DNA from: Streptomyces sp. NBC_01233
GTDB taxonomy: Bacteria > Actinomycetota > Actinomycetes > Streptomycetales > Streptomycetaceae
Length of the DNA: 64,000 bases
Direction: 5' to 3'
NCBI RefSeq assembly: GCF_035989305.1
Contig: NZ_CP108514.1
Location: 7,544,501 to 7,608,500 of the forward strand
Shown: positions 16,555-25,216 of the stretch, in pieces
Numbering within the stretch: position 1 is the first letter of the stretch
How the letters are laid out: the number at the start of each line of letters is the position of its first letter
The notes under the pieces: generated by a model
The model's database searches: none
What the model was told of the DNA's origin: nothing
The model's input: the letters and a program-made list of their open reading frames with translations, nothing else
Translations under genes and position numbers: made by a program

Positions 16555-17433
16555 GTGACCAGCATCGTGATACCGGCCCACAACGAGGGCAGGGTCATCG
16601 GCCGGCTCCTCGACGCGCTCCTGGCCGACGCCGACAACAACACCGGCACACCGGCGGACGGGCCCGACATCGTCGTCGTGTGCAACGGCTGTACGGACGA
16701 CACCGCCCGGGTGGCGGGCGCGCGCGGCTCCCGCGTACGGGTGGTGGAGATCCCGACTCCCTCCAAACACACGGCACTCCGGGTCGGGGACGAGCACGCG
16801 CGGGGCTTCCCCCGTCTCTACGTGGACGCCGACGTCGTCGTCGGGGCCGCCGACGTACGGGCCCTGACGGGCGCGCTCGCCGCAAGTCCGGCCCTGCTCG
16901 CCGCCGCCCCCGGCCGTGACATCCCGCTGGCCGGCTGCGCCTGGCCGGTCCGGGCGTACTACCGGGTGTGGCAGCGGCTGCCGGCCGTCCGCGAGGGCCT
17001 GTTCGGCCGGGGGGTCATCGCGGTGACCGAGCCGGGGCACGCGCGGATCGCCGCACTGCCCCCGCTGATGGCCGACGACCTGGCCGCGTCCCTGGCCTTC
17101 GGGCCGGGGGAGCGGCGCGTGGTCGAGGCGGCCCGGGTCGTCGTGCACCCGCCGCGCACCTGGTCCGACCTCGTCCGCCGGCGGATCCGCGCGGCGACCT
17201 CCTCCGCCGAGTTCGAGCGCTACCAGGCCTCGCAACGGGCCGGTGCGGCCGCGCCGTCCGCCCGTACGGGCTCGTCCGACCTGCGCGCCCTCCTGCGGGC
17301 CCAGCCGAGGCTGCTCCCCGGGGTGGTGGTCTTCGTCCTGGCCGCGCTCGCCGCCCGCAGGGGGTCCCGCAAGGCCATCCGGAACCAGGACTTCTCCACG
17401 TGGCTGCGGGACGAGAGCAGCCGGCAGGGGTGA
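16555..17433 (+). CDS. Family 2 glycosyltransferase
   Basis: About 292 residues: TSIVIPAHNEGRVIGRLLDALL start, VVVCNGCTDDTARVA nucleotide-binding segment, LYVDADVVVGAADV (DAD metal motif), and MADDLAASLAFGPGERRVV as the second acidic motif. One hydrophobic segment near the C terminus (LLPGVVVFVLAALAA) may anchor it to the membrane. The GTG at 16555 is chosen because homology starts immediately after it; upstream in-frame starts exist but lack coding bias. It is transcribed away from the polysaccharide operon and is followed 123 bp later by an MFS transporter gene. It could contribute to the same surface glycan or to a small glycoside. Confidence 0.8.
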   Translation: MTSIVIPAHNEGRVIGRLLDALLADADNNTGTPADGPDIVVVCNGCTDDTARVAGARGSRVRVVEIPTPSKHTALRVGDEHARGFPRLYVDADVVVGAADVRALTGALAASPALLAAAPGRDIPLAGCAWPVRAYYRVWQRLPAVREGLFGRGVIAVTEPGHARIAALPPLMADDLAASLAFGPGERRVVEAARVVVHPPRTWSDLVRRRIRAATSSAEFERYQASQRAGAAAPSARTGSSDLRALLRAQPRLLPGVVVFVLAALAARRGSRKAIRNQDFSTWLRDESSRQG

Positions 17434-17556
17434 GCGCGGCGACCGGCGGCGTGCGGCCGAATCGGGCCGTGCGCCCCACCGTTGGCCCGTACAACCACTA
17501 GGGTTTCACTCGCACGTTCGAGTGACTCAGACCGTCGGCACCGGGAGCTCCAGCGC

Positions 17557-18897
17557 ATGTACCTCGCGGACCGCTCCGCGCCCTCGCCCGCGGACACGGG
17601 GGCCCCGCCGGACCGGGGATCCTTACGGACCCCCGCCGTCACCTCGGCCGTCCTGGCCCTGGGCACGGTCAGCCTGATCACCGACGTCTCCTCCGAGATG
17701 GTCACCGCCGTCCTGCCCCTGTACCTGATCGCCGGGCTGGGCCTGAGCCCGCTCGGTTTCGGCGCGCTCGACGGCCTCTACAACGGAGTCAGCGCCCTGG
17801 TGCAGCTGACCGGCGGCCACCTCGCCGACCGGGTCCGCAACCACAAGCTGATCGCCGGCATCGGCTACGGACTGTCCGCCCTGTGCAAGCCGCTGCTGCT
17901 GTTCGCCCACAGCCTCGGCCCGATCAGCGTGATCCTCGCGCTGGAACGCACCGGCAAGGGCCTGCGCACCGCCCCGCGCGACGCCATGATCTCCCTCTCC
18001 ACACCGGCCGAGTCACAAGGCCGCGCCTTCGGCGTGCACCGGGCCATGGACACCACCGGGGCGCTGCTCGGCCCGCTCGCCGCGTTCCTCGTCCTGAGCG
18101 TGGCGGTCGACGGGTACGACGCCGTCTTCGGCGTCAGCGCGTGCGTCGCGGTGCTCGGCGTCGTGGTGCTCGTGCTGTTCGTCCCGTCCGGCGGCGGCGA
18201 GGCGGTCCCGGCCCGGCCGGCCGACGGCTGCGGCGCGGCCCGCCCGGACCCCGTACGGCTGCGCGACGCGACGGCCCTGCTGCGGCTGCCCCGGCTGCGC
18301 GCCCTGACGCTCTGCGCCGTCCTGCTGGGGCTCACGACGGTCAGCGACGCCTTCGTCTACCTGCTGCTGCAGCGCCGCACCGGCATCGGCGAGCAGTGGT
18401 TCCCGCTCCTGCCGCTGGGCACCGCCGCCGTGTTCCTGCTGCTGGCCGTCCCCGCCGGGGCCCTCGCCGACCGGATCGGCCGGCGCACCGTGTTCCTCAC
18501 CGGGCACGCCCTCCTGCTGGCCGGTTACGGGCTGCTCCTGTGGGCCCCCGACTGGCCGCCGCTGCCCTACCTCGTCCTCGCGCTGCACGGCATGTTCTAC
18601 GCCGCCACCGACGGCGTGCTGCCCGCCGCCGTGGCGGCCACCGTCCCCGGTCGGCTGCGCGCCACCGGCCTGGCCCTGGTCGGCACCGGCCAGGCGCTGG
18701 CCCGCTTCGGCTGCTCGCTGGCCTTCGGCGCGGCGTGGAGCCTGTGGGGCACCGGCCCGGCTCTCGCCGCCGCAGCGGCCGGACTGCTGTGCTGCGCGGC
18801 CGTCGCCGGCGTCGTCCTGCGTCCGGCGGCCCCCGCCGACAGCCCCGCTCTCCCCGACCCCGACCCCGACCCGAAGCCCGTGAGGCCCCCCGTATGA
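17557..18897 (+). CDS. MFS transporter
   Basis: A 446-residue protein with about twelve hydrophobic segments and the MFS motif A-like loop GGHLADRVRNHKL after TM2 (repeated as AGALADRIGRRTVFLTGHALL in the second half). LERTGKGLRTAPRDAMIS in the first half is typical of a tetracycline/sugar efflux-like branch of MFS found in actinobacteria. The substrate is unknown. ATG at 17557 has GGGAG nine bases upstream. The TGA overlaps the ATG of the next gene, so the propeller protein is translated with it. The Pro/Asp-rich C-terminal tail (about 15 residues) is cytoplasmic. Confidence 0.85.
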   Translation: MYLADRSAPSPADTGAPPDRGSLRTPAVTSAVLALGTVSLITDVSSEMVTAVLPLYLIAGLGLSPLGFGALDGLYNGVSALVQLTGGHLADRVRNHKLIAGIGYGLSALCKPLLLFAHSLGPISVILALERTGKGLRTAPRDAMISLSTPAESQGRAFGVHRAMDTTGALLGPLAAFLVLSVAVDGYDAVFGVSACVAVLGVVVLVLFVPSGGGEAVPARPADGCGAARPDPVRLRDATALLRLPRLRALTLCAVLLGLTTVSDAFVYLLLQRRTGIGEQWFPLLPLGTAAVFLLLAVPAGALADRIGRRTVFLTGHALLLAGYGLLLWAPDWPPLPYLVLALHGMFYAATDGVLPAAVAATVPGRLRATGLALVGTGQALARFGCSLAFGAAWSLWGTGPALAAAAAGLLCCAAVAGVVLRPAAPADSPALPDPDPDPKPVRPPV

Positions 18898-19913
18898 CGC
18901 TGACGTTGTCACGCCGCCTGCTCGTCCTCGCGGCGGCGGTGCTGCTGCTCGGAGGCCTCGCCGCCGCGCTGGTGGTACGCGCCGCCGACCGCGCCGACCG
19001 GCCGCGTACGGGCGGCCCGGAGATCACCGCGGGCGGTGTCAACCTCACCCGGCAGGGAGAACTGGCCTTCCTCAACAGCGGACGGGGCCCCCACCGCGGA
19101 GCCCTCGCGTCGGTCCCGGCCGGTGCGCCCCGGTCCGCGCGCACCGCCTCCGACCTCGGCTGCCAGCGCTTCTACGCGGCCGCGGGCACCGGCGTGTGCC
19201 TGCGCTCCTCGCCGGGCGCGCTCGCCCAGGACAACCAGGCCCTGATCGTCGACGCCGACCTGCGCACGGTGCGCAGCCTCCCCCTGGCGGGCACCCCCAG
19301 CCGTGCCCGCGTCTCGCCCAGTGGCCGGTTCGTCGCCTGGACCGTCTTCGTCTCCGGCGAGTCCTACGGCTCCGCGTTCTTCTCCACGCGCACCGCGATC
19401 CTGGACACCCGCACCGGCAAGCTCGAATCCAGTCTGGAGGAGTTCGCCGTCTTCATGGACGGCCGGGACTACCGCGCGCAGGACGTGAACTTCTGGGGCG
19501 TCACCTTCTCCAAGGACGACGACACCTTCTACGCCACGCTCGCCACCGCCGGCCAGACCCATCTGGTCAGGGGTTCGATCTCCCGGCGCAGCGTCACCAC
19601 CCTCGCGCAGAACGTCGAATGCCCCTCCCTGTCGCCGGACGAGACCCGCATCGCGTACAAGAAGCGGGTGCGGGCCGGAGCCTCGCTGTGGCGCGAGCAC
19701 GTCATGGACCTGGGCACGCTCCGCGAGCACGCGCTCGCCGAGAAACACAGCGTGGACGACCAGGCCGCCTGGCTCGACGACCGGACCCTCGCCTACGCCC
19801 TGCCCACCGACGGCGCCGCCGACAGCACGGACCTGTGGACCGTGCCCGCCGACGGCACCGGCGCCCCCCGGCTGCTGACACCCGGCGCCTCCTCCCCGTC
19901 CCGCCTGGGCTGA
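18894..19913 (+). CDS. Membrane-anchored TolB-like beta-propeller protein
   Basis: A 339-residue protein with an uncleaved signal anchor (residues about 5-28, RRLLVLAAAVLLLGGLAAALVV). An extracytoplasmic domain follows with PD40/TolB-like repeats: SRARVSPSGRFVAWTVF, WGVTFSKDDDTFYATL, CPSLSPDETRIAYKKRV and QAAWLDDRTLAYALP. Such propellers sit outside the membrane and mediate protein or ligand contacts. Coupling to the MFS gene by a 4-bp overlap suggests a role with that transporter. No enzymatic motif is visible. Confidence 0.75.
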   Translation: MTLTLSRRLLVLAAAVLLLGGLAAALVVRAADRADRPRTGGPEITAGGVNLTRQGELAFLNSGRGPHRGALASVPAGAPRSARTASDLGCQRFYAAAGTGVCLRSSPGALAQDNQALIVDADLRTVRSLPLAGTPSRARVSPSGRFVAWTVFVSGESYGSAFFSTRTAILDTRTGKLESSLEEFAVFMDGRDYRAQDVNFWGVTFSKDDDTFYATLATAGQTHLVRGSISRRSVTTLAQNVECPSLSPDETRIAYKKRVRAGASLWREHVMDLGTLREHALAEKHSVDDQAAWLDDRTLAYALPTDGAADSTDLWTVPADGTGAPRLLTPGASSPSRLG

Positions 19914-19938
19914 CGGCCCCCGGCACGGGCCCGTCGCC

Positions 19939-20811
19939 TCAAGCCGGTCGGGCCTGGTCCACGAAGGTCCTCACCCGGTCGACGAGCGAGGCGTGGTCCC
20001 GGATCCACCCGTAGTGCCGGCTGCCCCGCACCCCGTCGCCGAGGACCAGCTCCCAGTGCGTCACCCGCGCGCTCGTGAGCTTGTCGCTGAGCCCCCGCAC
20101 CCCTCCGGGCGGGGCCATGCCGTCGCCCTTGACGGTCACCGCGAGCACCGGCAGGTCCAGCTCGGCCAGCCGGGGCTCGAAGTCCACGGGGGAGGACGGC
20201 ACGTGGTAGCGGCCCGTCCGGACCTGGGCGGCCATGGCCCGCAGGATCTGCGCGGAGTCGTTCCCCAGCACGCCGAAGCGCCGGCCGGGGAAGTACCCGT
20301 ACACGGACGAGAACGCGGCCGCGAGCTGGAACCCCGCGAGCATCCCGAGGCTCTGCGGGAACGGCCAGCCGCGGTAGTGGCAGGAGGGGGCGCCCACCAG
20401 GACCGCACCCGCGGCCATGTGCGGCTCCTGGCTGAGGTAGAGCGTGCCGAGCTGCCCGCCGAGGCTGTGCCCCAGGAGGTGGCGCGGCGCCTCGGGGAAG
20501 GCGGCGGCGACCGCCCGGAACAGCGCGGGGCAGTCGTACGTCACCATCTCGTGGTAGCCGTAGCGCACTCCGCGCCGCACCCGTACGGAGCTCGTCCCCT
20601 GCCCCCGCAGCTCACCGAGGACCACCTGGAACCCGGCCCGGGCGAGGGCCTCCGCCAGGGGGGTGTAGGCGGCGGCCCTGGTGCCCATGGCGGGCATGCA
20701 CACCAGCACGGGGGCCGAGGGATCGTCGGGCCTTCGGTGGAACCGGATTCGGGCCGTGGCGCCGTCCTCGGCGCGCACGGTCCGCGTGGTCACTTCGGTG
20801 GACGGAATCAC
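19939..20811 (-). CDS. Alpha/beta hydrolase
   Basis: A 290-residue alpha/beta hydrolase. VLVCMPAMGTRAAAYTPLAEAL carries the oxyanion region, HLLGHSLGGQLGTLYL the GHSLG nucleophile elbow, and VLAVTVKGDGMAPP the acid strand. The C-terminal RGSRHYGWIRDHASLV supplies the catalytic His. PEAPRHLLGHSLGG places it near serine aminopeptidase/lysophospholipase-like enzymes of unknown substrate. GTG at 20811 is preceded by GAGGGAGG at short spacing; an upstream ATG would add 17 residues. It is convergent with the propeller gene and divergent from the duplicated gene. Confidence 0.82.
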   Translation of the reverse strand: MIPSTEVTTRTVRAEDGATARIRFHRRPDDPSAPVLVCMPAMGTRAAAYTPLAEALARAGFQVVLGELRGQGTSSVRVRRGVRYGYHEMVTYDCPALFRAVAAAFPEAPRHLLGHSLGGQLGTLYLSQEPHMAAGAVLVGAPSCHYRGWPFPQSLGMLAGFQLAAAFSSVYGYFPGRRFGVLGNDSAQILRAMAAQVRTGRYHVPSSPVDFEPRLAELDLPVLAVTVKGDGMAPPGGVRGLSDKLTSARVTHWELVLGDGVRGSRHYGWIRDHASLVDRVRTFVDQARPA

Positions 20812-20954
20812 AGGCCTCCCTCGCTCGTGGGCCATCCTGCGCGTTGCGCGGAGCACGTTCAACAGCCGGATCCCGCCCGGCCGTCCGGCTGCGCCTCCCG
20901 GGCCAGCACTCCGGCCCCGGGACGGCCCGGTACCTCAGCAGCGAGAATCGCTTC

Positions 20955-21499
20955 GCGGACATGCAAGCCCCGATCGACACATGGGAGAACCGGCCGTGAC
21001 CGGCATCGAATTCCTCGCCTCGTTCCTCAGGACCGGACGCCTGCACGGGATCGGCATCGGCTCCACCCTCGGCGAGGTCGACCGGGCCTTCCGCCACCGC
21101 TTCGTCGACGTCATAGGCGAGGGCGGCGAGTCACTGCGCCGCGACTACGGATTCGTCGAGTTCTGCTTCAACCCCGGTGACGCGTGGGTGATGTCCGGTG
21201 GCTCCATCGAGCTGCACCGGCTCGCGTCCGGCCAGGACATGGCGACGGAGTGGGCCCGGGCCACGGGGGTCGAGTTCCCCCGCCACGTCGCCTGGGAGGA
21301 CGTGCGGGAGGAACTCGCACGCGTCCCCGGAGCCCCGGAACTCACGGTCACCGACCAGGGCGGCTTCCTCGAATACCGGGCGGCGGCGTCCAACGTCTCC
21401 GTGATCGTCGTGGACGACGAGGAGGAGCAGCGGGGCTGCCACGCGGGGCACGGGGACGTGTGGAGCGTCAGCCTGTGGGCGCCCGTCCGGGCGAGGTGA
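20955..21499. repeat. 545-bp direct repeat, copy 1
   Basis: This segment recurs in the same orientation at 60208-60752 without an indel (constant offset 39,253 bp). By eye about 28 of 545 positions differ, roughly 95% identity, and more than 120 bp in the last third are identical. It contains one complete gene and 41 bp of upstream sequence that encode a 12-codon frame ending in the GTGA overlap. Confidence 0.9.
20996..21499 (+). CDS. Conserved 167-residue protein, possible orphan immunity protein (copy 1)
   Basis: Unrecognised family. The protein starts VTGIEFLASFLRTGRLHGIG and contains GIGSTLGEVDRAFRHRF, RRDYGFVEFCF, SIELHRLAS, LTVTDQGGFLEYRAAA and a C-terminal acidic VVDDEEEQRG. It has no signal peptide or TM segment. 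Size, charge and the recurring motif G.G.....V..A......RRDYG.VEF.F are reminiscent of Streptomyces cytosolic immunity-type proteins of polymorphic toxins, but no toxin gene is adjacent. GTG at 20996 has GGGAG eight bases upstream and overlaps the TGA of a 12-codon frame (MQAPIDTWENRP) that could be the vestige of an upstream partner gene. A near-identical copy lies at 60249. Confidence 0.75.
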   Translation: MTGIEFLASFLRTGRLHGIGIGSTLGEVDRAFRHRFVDVIGEGGESLRRDYGFVEFCFNPGDAWVMSGGSIELHRLASGQDMATEWARATGVEFPRHVAWEDVREELARVPGAPELTVTDQGGFLEYRAAASNVSVIVVDDEEEQRGCHAGHGDVWSVSLWAPVRAR

Positions 21500-21595
21500 G
21501 CGTCCGGAGCCGGTAGCGGCCCCGGACCACGCCGGCATGGGCCGGCCGGGTGCTTGACCGGGCCGATGGGATTGGGCGCGGCGTGAGCGGGCACC

Positions 21596-21976
21596 GTGGC
21601 GACCATGGCCCTCGAACATCCCGCGGAAAAGGGCGACCAAGGGCGGCTCGGCCGCTTCGAGAAGCTGGCGGAGCTGGCTTCGAACTTCACCAGCTCCCCT
21701 GCCTTCTCCCTGTTCTGCGTCCTGCTGGTCGCCGGCTTCGTCGCGGTCCACCTGGCTCACCTGGACGTGAGCTGGCAGCACCTGCTCGGCGACGCGATGG
21801 GCGCGGTCGCCCTGCTGCTCCTCGCCCTGCTGAAGAATTCCGAGCGCAGGGCCGAGCACGCGATCCAGGTCAAGCTCGACGCCATCGCCGCCGCCCTCCT
21901 GGAGCAGCATCAGGGCGAGCGGGGCCCCGCGCACCGGGACCTGGCCAAGGCCATCGGGATCGAGGACGGCGCGTAG
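21596..21976 (+). CDS. Low-affinity iron permease family protein
   Basis: A 126-residue protein matching the small bacterial low-affinity Fe/Cu permease family: FEKLAELASNFTSSPAFSLFCVLLVAGFVAVHL (first TM), a short DVSWQHLLGDAMGAVALLLLALL second TM, then KNSERRAEHAIQVKLDAIAAALLEQH, the conserved soluble helix. Family assignment comes from the FTSSPAFSLF and KNSE..AEHAIQ.KLDA motifs; iron transport by the bacterial members is not firmly shown. The GTG at 21596 or the ATG at 21605 may be the start; neither has a strong Shine-Dalgarno site. Confidence 0.8.
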   Translation: MATMALEHPAEKGDQGRLGRFEKLAELASNFTSSPAFSLFCVLLVAGFVAVHLAHLDVSWQHLLGDAMGAVALLLLALLKNSERRAEHAIQVKLDAIAAALLEQHQGERGPAHRDLAKAIGIEDGA

Positions 21977-22161
21977 CGGACCCTCCCTTGGGCCGAGCGG
22001 ACCCCGCGACGGGCGCTTTCGAGTGACGACCCGCGCGGCCTCTGCCGCGGGCGCCCCGGCGTCCTCGACCATCTCAGGCGGCCGGTCATGTTCCGGACGC
22101 GCACGGCCGGTCGGGCCGGGCACCGCCGTACCGCGGCTCCGGGCCGCCGCTGGGAGATCAC

Positions 22162-24003
22162 GTGTACGTCCTGCTCGTCGCGAGCGCGTTCAACAGCCTC
22201 ACGCAGCGAGTCCACGCCGAGCTGCGCGACCACGGCCACCACGTCGCGGTCGAACTCGCCCTGCCCGACACCTCCCTGGCCGATGCCGTACGCGGGCACC
22301 GGCCCGACCTCGTGCTCGCGCCGATGCTGCGCACGGCCGTCCCCGAGGAGGTGTGGTCCGCCCACACCTGCCTGATCGTCCACCCGGGACCGGTCGGCGA
22401 CCGCGGCCCCTCCTCCCTCGACCGCGCGATCCAGGACCGGGAGACCCGGTGGGGGGTCACGGTCCTGCAGGCCAACGCGGAGATGGACGCCGGCGACGTC
22501 TGGGCGAGCGTCGAGTGCCCGGTGCCGCCGGTCGGCAAGAGCGACCTCTACCGCGGCGAGATCGCCGACGCGGCCCTGGAGGCCGTCCTCCTCGCGGTGG
22601 AACGCTTCGCCTCCGGCACCTACGTCCCGCGACCGCAGACCGGCGGCCGGGCCCGGCCGCTCCTGCGCCAGGAGGAGCGCCGGATCGACTGGGAGGCGGA
22701 CGGCACCGAGCAGGTCCTGCGCGTGCTGCGCGCCGCCGACTCGCAGCCCGGCGTACGGGACGACCTGCTCGGCGGCGAGTGGTTCCTGCACGGAGGGCAC
22801 CGCGAGGAACAGCTGCGCGGCCGCCCCGGCGAGCTGCTGGCCACCCGGGCCGGCGCGGTCTGCCGGGCCACCGCCGACGGCGCCGTCTGGATCCCGGAAC
22901 TGCGCGCCCGGCGCCTGCCGGGCCGGCCGGCCGAACCCAAGCTGCCCGCGACGGCGGCCCTGGCGGACCGGCTGCCCCCGCTGCCCGAGGTGCCCGCGCC
23001 CCCGGACGCCGGCCCGCACCGCCCCACCTGGTCCGACATCGGCTACCACGAGGAGGGGCAGGCCGGCTTCCTGAGCTTCTCCTTCCCCGGCGGCGCGATG
23101 AGCACCGCGCACTGCCGACGCCTGCTGGACGCGTACCGGACCGCCTGCACCCGCCCCACCTCCGTGCTGGTCCTGGGCGGCGGCCGCGACTTCTTCTCCA
23201 ACGGCATCCACCTGGGCGTCATCGAGGCCGCCGCCGACCCGGCCGAGGAGTCCTGGGCCAACATCAACGCCATGGACGACCTCGTCGAGGCGGTGCTGAC
23301 CACCACCGACCGCCTCGTGGTCAGCGCACTGGGCGGCAACGCCGCCGCCGGCGGGGCCGTGCTCGCCCTCGCGGCCGACGAGGTCTGGTGCCGCTCGGGC
23401 GTCGTCCTGAACCCGCACTACCGCCTGATGGGGCTGTACGGCTCCGAGTACTGGACGTACACCCTGCCGCGCCGCGTCGGCCCCGGCCTCGCGGAGCGCC
23501 TCACCGCCGAGGCCCTGCCGCTGAGCGCCGCCGCGGCGGGGCGGCTGGGCCTGGTCGACCGTACGGTGCCCTGCGCGCCCCAGGAGTTCACCGCGGAGAC
23601 GGAACGGCTCGCGGCCCGCCTCGCCGCCCTGCCCGCCACCGCGGCCCGGATCGCCGCCAAGAAGGCGGCCCGCGAGCGCGACGAGGCGGTCCGGCCGCTG
23701 GCCGCCTACCGCGAGGCCGAGCTGGCCCGGATGCGGCGGACCTTCTTCGACCCGGACGCCCCCTACCACGCCCTGCGCCGCGCCTTCGTGCGCAAGGAGC
23801 GCGCGGTCGCCACCCCGCCCCACCTCACCCGCGCCACGACGGACCGGGCTCCCGCCGCCGCACGCGCGCCGCAGGCCGCCCGGCAGGCCGCCGACCCGCC
23901 CGCCGCCGCCCCGCCCGCCGCCGTGTCCCGCTCGGCCATCCGGCAGCGCGATGTCACTGGACTGGCCGCACCTGACGCGGCGCCCGGACCGGCCTGCTGT
24001 TAG
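22162..24003 (+). CDS. hypX: Hydrogenase maturation protein HypX (CO-ligand synthesis)
   Basis: A 613-residue two-domain enzyme. The N-terminal formyltransferase-like domain has HPGPVGDRGPSSLDRAI and GVTVLQANAEMDAGDV. After about residue 270 a crotonase (enoyl-CoA hydratase-like) domain follows: VLVLGGGRDFFSNGIHLGVIEAA and SALGGNAAAGGAVLALAADEVW. HypX makes the active-site CO of [NiFe]-hydrogenases from formyl-tetrahydrofolate via formyl-CoA and is needed for aerobic maturation. The C-terminal 70 residues are Ala/Pro-rich and may be disordered. GTG at 22162 has GGGAG upstream. It leads the hydrogenase operon, 72 bp before the small-subunit gene. Confidence 0.9.
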   Translation: MYVLLVASAFNSLTQRVHAELRDHGHHVAVELALPDTSLADAVRGHRPDLVLAPMLRTAVPEEVWSAHTCLIVHPGPVGDRGPSSLDRAIQDRETRWGVTVLQANAEMDAGDVWASVECPVPPVGKSDLYRGEIADAALEAVLLAVERFASGTYVPRPQTGGRARPLLRQEERRIDWEADGTEQVLRVLRAADSQPGVRDDLLGGEWFLHGGHREEQLRGRPGELLATRAGAVCRATADGAVWIPELRARRLPGRPAEPKLPATAALADRLPPLPEVPAPPDAGPHRPTWSDIGYHEEGQAGFLSFSFPGGAMSTAHCRRLLDAYRTACTRPTSVLVLGGGRDFFSNGIHLGVIEAAADPAEESWANINAMDDLVEAVLTTTDRLVVSALGGNAAAGGAVLALAADEVWCRSGVVLNPHYRLMGLYGSEYWTYTLPRRVGPGLAERLTAEALPLSAAAAGRLGLVDRTVPCAPQEFTAETERLAARLAALPATAARIAAKKAARERDEAVRPLAAYREAELARMRRTFFDPDAPYHALRRAFVRKERAVATPPHLTRATTDRAPAAARAPQAARQAADPPAAAPPAAVSRSAIRQRDVTGLAAPDAAPGPACC

Positions 24004-24075
24004 CAAGAAGGGTGAGGACGAGACAGGCCGCCTCTCCGCACCCCCTTCCCGACCCCCTCCCCGAGGAGGCATCCC

Positions 24076-25131
24076 ATGGCCGCAGTGACGAAGGACCCGG
24101 TCGAAGACCCGCCGATCCACATCCTCTGGATCAACGCGGGCCTGAGCTGCGACGGCGACTCCGTGTCCTTGACGGCCGCGATGCAGCCGAGCATCGAGGA
24201 GATCGTGACCGGCGTGCTGCCCGGTCTGCCCAAGATCGCCGTGCACTGGCCGCTGATCGACTTCGAATGCGGACCGGTCGGCGGCGCCGACACGTTCATC
24301 GAGTGGTTCTTCAAGGGCGAGCGGGGCGAGATCGATCCGTTCGTCCTGGTCGTCGAGGGGTCGATCCCCAACGAGAAGATCAAGCCCGAGGGCTACTGGT
24401 GCGGCTTCGGCGACGATCCGGAGACCGGACAGCCCATCACCACCAGCGAGTGGATCGACCGGCTGGCCCCCAAGGCCCTCGCGGTCGTCGCCATCGGCAC
24501 CTGTGCCACGTACGGCGGCATCCACGCCATGGAGGGCAATCCGACGGGCGCCATGGGCGTGCCCGACTACCTGGGCTGGGACTGGACCTCGAAGGCCGGC
24601 ATCCCGATCGTGTGCGTGCCGGGCTGCCCGATCCAGCCGGACAACTTCTCGGAGACTCTGACCTACCTGCTCTACCAGGCGGCCGGCTCCGCCCCGATGA
24701 TCCCCCTCGACGACAAGCTGCGCCCCACCTGGCTGTTCGGCGCCACCGTCCACGAGGGCTGCGACCGCGCCGGCTACTACGAGCAGGGCCAGTTCGCCCA
24801 GACCTACGACTCGCCCGAGTGCCTCGTCAAGCTCGGCTGCTGGGGCCCCGTCGTCAAGTGCAACGTCCCCAAGCGCGGCTGGATGAACGGCATCGGCGGC
24901 TGCCCCAACGTCGGCGGCATCTGCATCGCCTGCACGATGCCCGGCTTCCCCGACAAGTTCATGCCGTTCATGGACGAGCCCCCCGGCGCCAAGGTCTCCA
25001 CGAAGGCCAGCGGCGCGTACGGCGCCCTGGTCCGCAAGCTCCGTGCGGTCACCGCCCACACCGTCGACGAGGAACCGAAGTGGAGGCACGGCGGCCGCAG
25101 CCTGACCACGGGCTACCGCCCGCCCTGGTGA
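24076..25131 (+). CDS. hhyS: Group 1h [NiFe]-hydrogenase small subunit
   Basis: A 351-residue electron-transfer subunit. It has no Tat signal, so the enzyme is cytoplasmic or loosely membrane-bound. Proximal-cluster ligands look like C25 and D28 in GLSCDGDS, plus Cys in AIGTCATYGG and VPGCPIQP; an Asp at this position is the hallmark of actinobacterial-type group 1h enzymes. HEGCDRAGYYEQGQF, CLVKLGCWGPVVKCNVP and GGCPNVGGICIACTMPGF supply the distal and medial clusters. This enzyme oxidises H2 at atmospheric levels and feeds electrons to respiration in starving cells and spores. ATG at 24076 follows GAGGAGG. The large-subunit gene is 85 bp downstream. Confidence 0.93.
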   Translation: MAAVTKDPVEDPPIHILWINAGLSCDGDSVSLTAAMQPSIEEIVTGVLPGLPKIAVHWPLIDFECGPVGGADTFIEWFFKGERGEIDPFVLVVEGSIPNEKIKPEGYWCGFGDDPETGQPITTSEWIDRLAPKALAVVAIGTCATYGGIHAMEGNPTGAMGVPDYLGWDWTSKAGIPIVCVPGCPIQPDNFSETLTYLLYQAAGSAPMIPLDDKLRPTWLFGATVHEGCDRAGYYEQGQFAQTYDSPECLVKLGCWGPVVKCNVPKRGWMNGIGGCPNVGGICIACTMPGFPDKFMPFMDEPPGAKVSTKASGAYGALVRKLRAVTAHTVDEEPKWRHGGRSLTTGYRPPW

Positions 25132-25216
25132 CGGCCCGCTCCACCCTCTCCCCGTAGCGCAAGCGCACCCGCAGCAACTCCGCTCCCCGCACCGAAGAAG
25201 GGTCACGGCAGACACG

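Noticed and set aside
17482-17556. Upstream start (extra 25 residues) for the MFS transporter
   Set aside because: The ATG at 17557 has a good GGGAG site, and the extra residues lack any membrane or conserved feature.
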